Assembly (NCBI GenBank): GCA_903915315.1
Contig: CAIWSO010000325.1
Coordinates: 1-13,135 of the forward strand
Reading direction: 5' to 3'
DNA length: 13,135 nt
Source: an uncultured Spartobacteria bacterium
Lineage (GTDB): Bacteria; Verrucomicrobiota; Verrucomicrobiia; Chthoniobacterales; Terrimicrobiaceae
Shown: positions 5,898 to 12,447 of the stretch, piece by piece
How the letters are laid out: each line of letters starts with the position of its first letter
How positions within the stretch are numbered: position 1 is the first letter of the stretch
Notes under the pieces: model-generated
The model's database searches: none
What the model saw: only the letters and a program-made list of their open reading frames with translations
What the model was told of the DNA's origin: nothing
Translations under genes and position numbers: made by a program

Positions 5898-7634
5898 ATG
5901 CACCCTGTTTTTTATCGACGGAAATTGACCCCCAACTTCGGTATTGGGCGGGGTTTATTTTACAGGCTGCTCAAATGGGGTCTTATTGTTTTTATTGGAT
6001 GGGCGCTCGTCTCGTTCTTGCGCTCCCAATTCGCTCAAGCAGATGCCCAACGCTATTCCGATCTGGCGGCGAAGCAACTCGCGGCTAACAAATCAGAAGA
6101 GGCGCGGGCTAGCGTCGTTTTAGCGCTGGGGGCCTATCCGGAGCACGTTGATGCCGCGCGTTTGCTGGCGCGGATGCTCGATGCGGAGGGGGATGCGCGC
6201 TCGACTTACTATCACCAAATTGTCACGAAATCGAGCCGAGCTTCGATAGAGGACTTTAAGAATCTCGCCAAAGCCCTCGTCAAATACGGGGACTATATTG
6301 GAGCGCAAGTGGTTGCCGAGCGCGTGGCCGATCGATGGAAAGAGCCCGCCTACCCTCATCTGATTAAGGCCGACTCTTTCGCAAGGCAGGGTGACGCCTC
6401 CGCTCAAGAAAAGGAACTTCGCTTGGCATTGGAGGTGCATGAAAACCAAGCCACACTTTCTGCGCTGCTCCAATACTTGATGAGCCAGCCCGACTTGATG
6501 CCGATGCGTGCCCCTGAAATAGGGAGGCTCCTGCAAAAAATGGCCAAATTTAACGATGCGCAGGGTTTGGATGCGCTACGATTGGGGCTTGTTACCCCTG
6601 GACTTGTTAAAAATGAGCGCATGAAGTGGATTGAGCAGTATCGCTCCCATCCCGCTGCCACGTCAGAGTCTCTTCTCTTGGCCGATGAAATCCAGACTCA
6701 GATGGATCCCTCGGTCCGCGAAGGATTGATTCAAGCCCAAGTGAAGCGTGTTTTGGGTCTCCGCTTGGATCAAAGGGAACCCGTTATTCGCTGGATGCTC
6801 AAAAATGACCGACCTGAGGCGGCGTTGGCGATTTTGACGCTGCCAGAGGCGCTCCAATCCCGAGAGGTATTTTTACTTTGGATCGAGGCGGCATCTCGAA
6901 GCCAGCGTTGGAGCGAAATCGATGCCGCTCTCCGAAATCCAGCGAACCCGCTTCCCTCCTGTGACTCACTGCCTTTCCTAGCCCAATCCTTGAAGATGCG
7001 TGGGGATGCGCTCAATGGGGACGCCATTTATCGGAAGGCTATTGCGCTCCACAAGTCCCAACCTGAGTCGACGGGCGAGATATTTAGACACCTCATCCTT
7101 GCGGGGGAACGGGGCCTTTTCCTCGAAAATCTGGATGTCCTTTTTGAGGATCCCGCATGGGCGCTCGGAAATTTCAAAGCCATTACTTCGATTTTGAGAA
7201 GCCAACGAGATTCACAGTATTTGTTGGAATTTTTGGAAGGCGCCCTCAAAAGCCCGCTGTTAAAAAATGACGTTGCCGTTTTGGACTTGATTGCATCCAC
7301 AAAGCTGGCCCTCAAGTTGCCGGTATCTCTTGCGGAACTCGAGTTCAGGGCGAATCAACAGCCTCATGATATTCGTTGCAGAATGACCTATGCGCTGGGC
7401 TTGCTTTGCGAAGGACGCAAGGCCAAGGCGATCTTTGAACTCGAAAATGGGGATCACCGCGTCAACACCTCGAATTTGGATCCTTGGCAAAAAGCGATTT
7501 TTGCGAGTGCGCTCGCGGCTAACGATCGCCTGACGGAGGCCCAGAGCCTCGCCTCATCGATCCCTCCGGATAGTCTCACGAATCAAGAGGCCGCCCTCTT
7601 GAATAGTTTTCTCTCCTCAGCCGCGAGGGATTAA
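5898..7634 (+). CDS. Membrane-anchored TPR-like helical-repeat protein
   Basis: A 578-residue protein with a basic N-terminus, one transmembrane helix (about 22-41, R-L-L-K-W-G-L-I-V-F-I-G-W-A-L-V-S-F-L) and a long, almost entirely helical remainder. Helix pairs of tetratricopeptide character are visible, for example A-A-K-Q-L-A-A-N-K-S-E-E-A-R-A-S-V-V-L-A-L-G-A-Y-P (about 57-81, split here by hyphens), and A-L-V-K-Y-G-D-Y-I-G-A-Q-V-V-A (about 125-139). Degenerate TPR units seem to continue to the C-terminus (A-A-N-D-R-L-T-E-A-Q-S-L-A). I infer a single-pass envelope scaffold or assembly protein with the repeats on one side of the membrane. No enzyme motif was seen. It starts 6 bases after tyrS and closes the operon; the next gene is 116 bases away. 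Confidence 0.8.
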   Translation: MHPVFYRRKLTPNFGIGRGLFYRLLKWGLIVFIGWALVSFLRSQFAQADAQRYSDLAAKQLAANKSEEARASVVLALGAYPEHVDAARLLARMLDAEGDARSTYYHQIVTKSSRASIEDFKNLAKALVKYGDYIGAQVVAERVADRWKEPAYPHLIKADSFARQGDASAQEKELRLALEVHENQATLSALLQYLMSQPDLMPMRAPEIGRLLQKMAKFNDAQGLDALRLGLVTPGLVKNERMKWIEQYRSHPAATSESLLLADEIQTQMDPSVREGLIQAQVKRVLGLRLDQREPVIRWMLKNDRPEAALAILTLPEALQSREVFLLWIEAASRSQRWSEIDAALRNPANPLPSCDSLPFLAQSLKMRGDALNGDAIYRKAIALHKSQPESTGEIFRHLILAGERGLFLENLDVLFEDPAWALGNFKAITSILRSQRDSQYLLEFLEGALKSPLLKNDVAVLDLIASTKLALKLPVSLAELEFRANQQPHDIRCRMTYALGLLCEGRKAKAIFELENGDHRVNTSNLDPWQKAIFASALAANDRLTEAQSLASSIPPDSLTNQEAALLNSFLSSAARD

Positions 7635-7644
7635 ATTTTTTTTT
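7583..7644 (+). terminator. Possible terminator region at the end of the tyrS operon
   Basis: Inside the last codons of the TPR gene a perfect 8-bp hairpin (7583-7590 with 7595-7602, loop CCGC) is followed by a short T-rich run (7607-7613). A weaker 5-bp stem (7614-7618 with 7625-7629) precedes the stop and a run of nine T at 7636-7644. Neither is a textbook terminator, because the strong stem lies within the coding sequence and the long T-run follows a weak stem. Together they suggest transcription ends here. Confidence 0.35.
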
Positions 7645-7659
7645 GAACATTTGCTGTTC
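7645..7659. promoter_or_regulatory. Inverted repeat GAACA-N5-TGTTC upstream of the sigma factor gene
   Basis: GAACA (7645-7649) and TGTTC (7655-7659) form a perfect inverted repeat with a 5-base spacer, about 90 bases before the sigma factor start. The half-sites resemble those used by LexA in several phyla, but the 7-base spacing between GAAC and GTTC differs from the common Gram-positive 4-base spacing. It is a candidate operator only. Confidence 0.25.
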
Positions 7660-7750
7660 GGGGATTGTCCAACATCCAGACGAATCCTTTTGCCGTTATT
7701 GCCGAAGGAGAGCGTCTAAACGGATTTCGTCATTTTAATAAAACAAAACT

Positions 7751-8596
7751 ATGGCATTTGAAGACACAGATACAGGTTTCCAATTATATCTCCGTCAAAT
7801 CGGAGGATACCCGCTTATTACGGTCGAAGAAGAGGTGGTCTTGGCTGGTCGCATAAAAAAAGGGGATCAAGAGGCGCGGCATAAGATGGTGAGGTCCAAC
7901 CTGCGCCTCGTCGTCAAAATCGCTCGCGACTACTCGAACTTTGGCTTGCCGTTGCTCGACCTCATTTCCGAGGGGAATATCGGTCTGATGAAGGCCGTCG
8001 AGCGTTTCGACCCTCAAAAAGGAGGCAAACTTAGCACTTATGCGGCATGGTGGATCAAGCAGTCCATCAAGCGTGCTCTGGCCAACCAGAGTAAAACCAT
8101 CAGGTTGCCGGTTCATCTCGTGGACAAGATCGCAAAGCTGCGTCGCGTTTCCGCTCAATTAACAGAGGAACTCGGCCGCGAGCCCACCGATCAAGAGCTT
8201 GCCGAAGAAGTCGGTATGGCTGAAGCCAAAGTTGCCGCACTCAAGAGTGCTGCGATACGTCCGACGTCGTTGGATCAACCTATCAGTGACGACGACTCAA
8301 CCGCGTTGGGCGACATTATTGGCGATGATCAAGCTTTTGATCCCTATGAAATCCTTCGCGACAAAGATCTTCGCGATGAGGTGGGCGACTTGCTTGATGT
8401 CTTGGACGAGCGTGAGCGCAAAATCATCAACTGCCGGTTCGGACTGGATGGGCAGAAGAGCAGGACGCTTGAGGAGGTAGGGGTGAAATTTGGGGTGACA
8501 CGAGAGCGTATTCGCCAACTTCAAAATATTGCACTGCGCAAACTGCGTCGTGCATTGAGCAAAAAAGAACGCTCCAAAGCCGAGTCGCCAGCGTAG
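7751..8596 (+). CDS. Sigma-70 family RNA polymerase sigma factor (group 2, RpoD/RpoS-like)
   Basis: A 281-residue sigma factor that directs core RNA polymerase to promoters. Region 1.2 (about 9-40) begins F-Q-L-Y-L-R-Q-I-G. Region 2 (46-120) has the core-binding and -10-reading stretch D-L-I-S-E-G-N-I-G-L-M-K-A-V-E-R-F-D (70-87) and S-T-Y-A-A-W-W-I-K-Q-S-I (95-106). Region 3 (122-200) includes R-L-P-V-H at its start. Region 4 (215-270) contains the helix-turn-helix G-V-T-R-E-R-I-R-Q-L-Q (248-258) that contacts the -35 element. There is no long acidic region 1.1 and no non-conserved insert, so it is shorter than a housekeeping RpoD and best placed in group 2; whether this lineage uses it as primary or alternative sigma cannot be told from one gene. 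The ATG follows an A-rich leader without a Shine-Dalgarno. It is flanked by its own terminator and appears monocistronic. Confidence 0.93.
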   Translation: MAFEDTDTGFQLYLRQIGGYPLITVEEEVVLAGRIKKGDQEARHKMVRSNLRLVVKIARDYSNFGLPLLDLISEGNIGLMKAVERFDPQKGGKLSTYAAWWIKQSIKRALANQSKTIRLPVHLVDKIAKLRRVSAQLTEELGREPTDQELAEEVGMAEAKVAALKSAAIRPTSLDQPISDDDSTALGDIIGDDQAFDPYEILRDKDLRDEVGDLLDVLDERERKIINCRFGLDGQKSRTLEEVGVKFGVTRERIRQLQNIALRKLRRALSKKERSKAESPA

Positions 8597-8624
8597 GTTT
8601 TGATTTCTTTCATGGGTAGGGTGG

Positions 8625-8668
8625 AAGCCGGATTGTTGATGCAAGTCGACATCCGGCTTTTTCTTTTT
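8625..8668 (+). terminator. Rho-independent terminator of the sigma factor gene
   Basis: A long hairpin begins 28 bases after the sigma factor stop. AAGCCGGAT (8625-8633) pairs perfectly with ATCCGGCTT (8651-8659). A single bulged T follows, and an inner stem GTTGA/TCGAC (8635-8639 with 8646-8650, one G-U) closes a 6-base loop. The 3' arm runs straight into TTTTTCTTTTT (8658-8668). This is a textbook intrinsic terminator. Confidence 0.88.
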
Positions 8669-8736
8669 GTATGCGCATTTTTGGGGTGAGGATTTTGCTT
8701 TATGTTCACAAAAAGAGGTTTGCTAATGTCTTGCAA

Positions 8737-8754
8737 GGTGGGAAAACACCCACC
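8737..8754. promoter_or_regulatory. Perfect 6-bp hairpin in the gap before the DUF4912 gene
   Basis: GGTGGG (8737-8742) and CCCACC (8749-8754) flank the loop AAAACA. The hairpin lies about 92 bases before the DUF4912 start. Just outside it TTGCAA (8731-8736) and AGAATA (8755-8760) are 18 bases apart, so the element could be the palindromic spacer of a promoter and an operator, or a leader hairpin. There is no T-tract, so it is not a terminator. The rest of the 8669-8845 gap shows nothing I can name. Confidence 0.35.
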
Positions 8755-8831
8755 AGAATAAGCTGACTTACGCTAGATATCCGACTTGCATACCCCAGAG
8801 ATCGTCATTAAGAGAATGCTCACATCTTAAC

Positions 8832-8836
8832 GGAGG
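8832..8836 (+). promoter_or_regulatory. Strong Shine-Dalgarno site of the DUF4912 gene
   Basis: GGAGG sits 9 bases before the ATG at 8846. It is the only consensus ribosome binding site that I found in front of any gene in this window, so it both fixes this start and hints at higher or differently controlled translation of this gene. Confidence 0.7.
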
Positions 8837-8845
8837 CCACAAACT

Positions 8846-10522
8846 ATGATCAGAAAAAAAGAAACGGCGGGCGAAAAGCCCAAGCCAGTTAGTCGAGCAG
8901 CGAAAGCCAACTCGACGAACAAAGTGGCATCCCCAGCCTCTGCTCAGAAAAAAAGCTCTCCCGTCTCGCGGACTAAGAATAAAAAGCCGACCATCGAAGC
9001 CATTTTATCACAATCTCAGGAAAATAAGCTCGATGGGAAGCGCCCCGTAACCATCTTGAAACATTCCTCGTCCCAATCCGCCTCGTCTCCGATTTCGATC
9101 GATGATCTTGGACCTCTTCCCCACAGCTATGGCGGAAATTCCATTTTCTTGGTGGCGCAAGATCCACACTGGCTCTTTACCTATTGGGATATCGATATTT
9201 CACGGCATCCAGGCGGTCCCTGTCACCTCCGCGTGGAATCGGGTGGCTCCACAATCGAACAGGAAATCGAAGTCTCTTTCGAAACGCGGAATTGGTATAT
9301 TCCCGTGAACTCCTCGGGAGAAAGTTATACCGTGGAAATCGGCTTCTACCGTTCAAAACAATGGAATGTGATTGGCAGATCGAGCCCAGTTGTGACCCCG
9401 CGCAATAGGATTTCAGAATCGACCCAGTTCGACTTCGCCACGATCCCGCTCCATCTCAGCTTCAATCAGCTCGTGCAAAGCATAGAGCGTTCGTTTTCTA
9501 AAGAGCGGAAGGCTGGCGCGGGCCACATTCACTCCGGTGGAGCCCAGGCTCAAAGGTCCAAGGTATTTCCGCTGGAGGAAAAGGAGCGTGGGATTTTGAC
9601 CGCTCTTCTAGGCACTGCCTTCATGGAAAACTTGTCGAGTATGTCGATGAGTTCGGAAGAACTCCATGCCGCTATCCGACACATTCTCAATGAGCGCCTT
9701 GGCTCGGGCGAACTCGCCGAAACGATCGCCCGACTGCAATTGGGTCAGGCAGAGAGCAGTCTCTTCAGCGCGTTTTCACAACTCCAACAGGAGTTAACAG
9801 CGTCCTCGTGGAACGCGAGCTCAGCAGGGTTGGTCGAGCGTCTTTCCTTCGGACTCACCAGCTGGGTCGCCGCTGCTCTATCCAGCTGGAGCGGCGCCGC
9901 GCAAGGGAGTTGGAGCAGTGCCGCAGAAAGCAGCATGGGGGCCGCGGCGCAAAGCAGTTGGAATGCCGCGGCGCAAAGTAGTTTTGAAGCGTCAGCTCAG
10001 GGTAGTTGGAGTGCCGCAGCGCAAAGCAGTTGGAGTACGGCTGTGGAGACCTTCGCCTCTGGACCGGTTTCGAGTTCCTGGAATGCGGGCGTGGAGTCGA
10101 GCGCGTCGGGATTGTCCGCTTCGTGGAACACCCTCAGCAGTTGGCTGGAATCCACCAGCGCCTCCTGGAGTAATGCGGTTTTATCCAGCTGGTCTCAGGC
10201 AGGCCTATCCAGTCTGGGGCAATTGGCTTCGAGTTGGGAGAATGCCCCGAGCAGTTGGGGTGCTTCGGAGAATTCTTCTTCGTTCTCCAATGCCGTTCCG
10301 ATGGATTTCAGCATGGATACCCAGATCAGTCTGAGCGGGAGGACGCATCCGCAGGCGAGTATTCAAATTGATGGATGCCAAGTTCCCGTGCGCGCCGACG
10401 GCTCATTCGAGACCCTGATCGTGCTCGGGCGAGATCGCAAGGAGGTTCCAATTCTCACAACAAGTCCCGGCGGCGGTCGCCCGCAAACGTCAACGATCCT
10501 TCTGCAGTCAGGAAAATTCTGA
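8846..10522 (+). CDS. DUF4912 domain protein with a Trp/Ser/Ala octapeptide repeat tail
   Basis: A 558-residue protein with no signal peptide. Residues 1-60 are a basic Lys/Ser/Ala-rich disordered segment. A DUF4912-type domain follows (about 95-205): N-S-I-F-L-V-A-Q-D-P-H-W-L-F-T-Y-W-D-I (97-115) is its signature, and later strands include F-E-T-R-N-W-Y-I-P-V and Y-T-V-E-I-G-F-Y. Residues 230-315 are helical. Residues 320-475 are almost only Ser, Ala, Gly and Trp with a period of eight (see the repeat entry). Residues 480-545 look like a small Ig-like beta domain (I-S-L-S-G-R-T-H-P-Q-A-S-I-Q-I-D-G, then V-R-A-D-G-S-F). The biochemical role of DUF4912 proteins is not known to me. It has its own terminator-bounded upstream region and a strong Shine-Dalgarno, and its stop overlaps the likely xerD start. 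Confidence 0.85.
   Translation: MIRKKETAGEKPKPVSRAAKANSTNKVASPASAQKKSSPVSRTKNKKPTIEAILSQSQENKLDGKRPVTILKHSSSQSASSPISIDDLGPLPHSYGGNSIFLVAQDPHWLFTYWDIDISRHPGGPCHLRVESGGSTIEQEIEVSFETRNWYIPVNSSGESYTVEIGFYRSKQWNVIGRSSPVVTPRNRISESTQFDFATIPLHLSFNQLVQSIERSFSKERKAGAGHIHSGGAQAQRSKVFPLEEKERGILTALLGTAFMENLSSMSMSSEELHAAIRHILNERLGSGELAETIARLQLGQAESSLFSAFSQLQQELTASSWNASSAGLVERLSFGLTSWVAAALSSWSGAAQGSWSSAAESSMGAAAQSSWNAAAQSSFEASAQGSWSAAAQSSWSTAVETFASGPVSSSWNAGVESSASGLSASWNTLSSWLESTSASWSNAVLSSWSQAGLSSLGQLASSWENAPSSWGASENSSSFSNAVPMDFSMDTQISLSGRTHPQASIQIDGCQVPVRADGSFETLIVLGRDRKEVPILTTSPGGGRPQTSTILLQSGKF
9881..10048 (+). repeat. Seven tandem 24-bp units coding an octapeptide repeat
   Basis: Codons 346-401 of the DUF4912 gene are seven consecutive eight-codon units: SSWSGAAQ, GSWSSAAE, SSMGAAAQ, SSWNAAAQ, SSFEASAQ, GSWSAAAQ and SSWSTAVE. 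The consensus is [SG]-S-W-x-A-A-A-Q. The third position is Trp, or once Met and once Phe. The register extends in weaker form from Trp340 to about residue 457, with Trp also at 412, 441 and 449. The DNA units differ at many synonymous sites, so the array is not a recent slippage product. Confidence 0.9.
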
Positions 10523-11454
10523 AACGCGCTACTTCCAAAAAACCGCAAGCCAGCGGTCCAGTTCGCTCGGATCGTCACAGGGAGGAATTCCTGCGCTATC
10601 TCGAAGCGGAAAAGAATGTTTCCCCTCATACCATTTCGGCTTACAGGACCTCGATAGAGGCCTTCCGTGCTTTTCGCCCATCGCCGGCATGGACTGAAGT
10701 TTCTGCGGACGATTACCGTGCTTGGATGCTGGAATTGATGAAGCGCGGAATGGCCCGCGCAAGCGTGAGGTTGCGATTCGCCTCGCTGCGGGCTTTTCAT
10801 GCGTTTCTGCTCCTGCGTCGGGTTGTTGCACGCAACGTTCTAGTGGATGTTTTGTTGCCCAAAAAAGAAAAGCAACTCCCGCGATTTTTGACGACTTCGC
10901 AGGTCACCCATCTTGTCGAGGCCCCAGCGAAGCATGAGAAGACGAAGCAGGCCCCGGTTTGGATGGCAGTCCGTGACACGGCGATCATGGAGCTTTTTTA
11001 CTCCACCGGCATGCGTCTCTCGGAACTGGTGGGGTTGGATGTTGGGGACGTGGATCCAATCAGCGAGACAGCGCGCGTGATGGGTAAGGGAGCGCGTCAA
11101 AGGGTTTGTCCGGTCGGCGGTCCAGCCTTGGAGGCTATTTCAAAATACCGCCAAGCTGCCCGCATCCATAGTGGGCCGCTTTTTCTAAACAAATCGCGCC
11201 GTCGAATCACTTCGCGCGCGGTCAACTCCCTCCTCAAATTGAGACTCCTTCAAGCCGGTTTGCCTTCGGATCTCTCGCCACACAAATTGCGTCACAGTTT
11301 TGCGACGCATCTTCTGGACAATGGAGCGGACTTGCGAAGCGTGCAAACGCTGCTTGGGCATGCCAGTCTTTCCACCACGCAGATATATACCCACGTTACG
11401 ATAGAAAGATTGAAGGCGGCCTATCTGGCGGCCCATCCTCGATCAGAAAACTAA
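10519..11454 (+). CDS. XerC/XerD-type tyrosine recombinase
   Basis: A tyrosine recombinase of the XerC/XerD group, which resolves chromosome dimers at dif sites with a second recombinase and FtsK. Numbered from the proposed CTG start (311 residues), the SAM-like core-binding domain is about 20-105 (F-L-R-Y-L-E-A-E-K-N-V-S-P-H-T). The catalytic domain has R166 (S-T-G-M-R-L-S-E-L), K190 (G-K-G), H255 and R258 (H-K-L-R-H-S-F-A-T-H), H281 (L-L-G-H-A-S) and nucleophile Y290 (T-Q-I-Y-T-H), so all key residues are present. No ATG, GTG or TTG fits the family N-terminus. The only upstream ATG in frame (10375) would overlap the DUF4912 gene by 148 bases and add 48 Arg/Ser-rich residues. CTG 10519, in a CTGA overlap with the previous stop and with AGGA five bases before it, is the better choice. 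Whether it is XerC or XerD is undecided. Confidence 0.9.
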   Translation: MKRATSKKPQASGPVRSDRHREEFLRYLEAEKNVSPHTISAYRTSIEAFRAFRPSPAWTEVSADDYRAWMLELMKRGMARASVRLRFASLRAFHAFLLLRRVVARNVLVDVLLPKKEKQLPRFLTTSQVTHLVEAPAKHEKTKQAPVWMAVRDTAIMELFYSTGMRLSELVGLDVGDVDPISETARVMGKGARQRVCPVGGPALEAISKYRQAARIHSGPLFLNKSRRRITSRAVNSLLKLRLLQAGLPSDLSPHKLRHSFATHLLDNGADLRSVQTLLGHASLSTTQIYTHVTIERLKAAYLAAHPRSEN

Positions 11455-12392
11455 TCTCGGTGGAGTGCGGCCAACTGCTCCCAGATGGCTTTTTCTTTGG
11501 CGCTGGGGGCCGTTGGGATCGTGATGCTCACAACGGCATAGAAGTCGCCACGCTTGGCTTCACCAATCGGCAAGCCCATGCCGGGAAGACGGAACTTTTT
11601 GCCGGACTGAGTGCCTGCAGGGATCTTCAACTTCGCTTTTCCTCCGAGTGTGGGGACGGTGACATTGCTGCCCAGAACCGCATCCCAAGCCGAGACCTCC
11701 AGTTCTAAGTGGATGTCGGCTCCGTCGATTTCAAAATCCGGATGACGCTGGTATTTGACGCGAAGGTAGAGATCGCCTGAACCGCCTCCGGAAGCCCCTG
11801 TGCCGCCTTGACCGACGAGTCGAATTCGCTGCCCCTCGCGGATGCCCTTCGGGATTTTAACGGTGAAGGTCTCGAGTTTTTTTGAGGACCCTCGGCGAAA
11901 AGAAATCTGGCGGGTCGATCCATTCAGCGCCTCCTCCAAGGTTACAAGAATGTCGGCCTCGGCATCCTGACCGCGCTGTGGAGCTTCCTCGAAACCCGCT
12001 CGCGATCCACGACGACCGGCGAACATTTGTTCAAAAAAATCGCTGAATCCTGTGCCGCCGAATTCAAAGTCCTCGTCCGAACCTGCTGATCGCGGGGCTT
12101 GTCTGAACCCGCCGCCGGGGCCGCGCGCGCCGCCACGGAAGCCGCCGCCGGGCGGTGGGCCGTGCTGCCAGTTTTGGCCGTATTCATCGTAGCGTTTGCG
12201 TTTCTCGGCATCACCAAGCACCTCGTAGGCCTCGTTGATTTCCTTAAATTTCTCCTCGGCCGCCTTTTTATCTTTAGCTGTATCTGGGTGAAATTGGCGG
12301 GCCAGTTTGCGAAAAGCGGATTTGATTTCCGCTGGTGTGGCGGTTTTGGAAACTCCTAATGTTTGGTAGTAATCGCGGAATTGCGCTGACAT
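11451..12392 (-). CDS. DnaJ/CbpA-type J-domain co-chaperone without zinc finger
   Basis: A 313-residue class II (type B) Hsp40. The J domain (about 7-72) carries the H-P-D tripeptide (35-37) that stimulates DnaK ATPase, between helix II (I-K-S-A-F-R-K-L-A-R-Q) and helix III (F-K-E-I-N-E-A-Y-E-V-L). A Gly/Arg/Phe-rich linker spans about 77-135. The two beta-barrel client-binding domains and dimerisation region follow (145-310), with I-L-V-T-L-E-E-A-L-N-G (about 149-159), I-P-K-G-I-R-E-G-Q-R-I-R-L and I-P-A-G-T-Q-S-G-K-K-F-R-L. The CxxCxGxG zinc repeats of DnaJ proper are absent, making it CbpA-like. It works with DnaK in protein folding. It converges on xerD with stop codons sharing three bases (CTAA) and diverges from serS across 55 bases. 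No Shine-Dalgarno is seen. Confidence 0.94.
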   Translation of the reverse strand: MSAQFRDYYQTLGVSKTATPAEIKSAFRKLARQFHPDTAKDKKAAEEKFKEINEAYEVLGDAEKRKRYDEYGQNWQHGPPPGGGFRGGARGPGGGFRQAPRSAGSDEDFEFGGTGFSDFFEQMFAGRRGSRAGFEEAPQRGQDAEADILVTLEEALNGSTRQISFRRGSSKKLETFTVKIPKGIREGQRIRLVGQGGTGASGGGSGDLYLRVKYQRHPDFEIDGADIHLELEVSAWDAVLGSNVTVPTLGGKAKLKIPAGTQSGKKFRLPGMGLPIGEAKRGDFYAVVSITIPTAPSAKEKAIWEQLAALHRD

Positions 12393-12447
12393 CTGTTCGT
12401 AAATTTGCTTCCTGCATTCTGACGATTTTATTCATTCTGTCCAACTC
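12393..12447. promoter_or_regulatory. Short divergent promoter region between the J-domain gene and serS
   Basis: Only 55 bases separate the two divergent starts, so both promoters must lie here or reach into the genes. On the plus strand TTGCTT (12405-12410) and TATTCA (12429-12434) are 18 bases apart and would leave serS an almost leaderless transcript. No heat-shock CIRCE-type inverted repeat is visible near the J-domain gene. Confidence 0.25.

Noticed and set aside
7665..7750. In-gap frame starting at 7665, upstream of the sigma factor
   Set aside because: It runs in a different frame into the sigma factor gene, is only 63 codons long and shows no recognisable sequence. The region is better read as promoter or leader.
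9918..10334. Arg-rich plus-strand frame of 138 codons over the octapeptide repeat
   Set aside because: It is a frame-shifted reading of the repeat DNA. The in-frame DUF4912 gene explains the region.
10375..10518. N-terminal extension of the recombinase from ATG 10375
   Set aside because: It would overlap the DUF4912 gene by 148 bases and adds an Arg/Ser-rich sequence unlike Xer N-termini. The CTG at 10519 fits better, although this is not proven.
12393..12447. Heat-shock CIRCE element or T-box leader between the J-domain gene and serS
   Set aside because: The gap of 55 bases has no long inverted repeat and is too short for a T-box.
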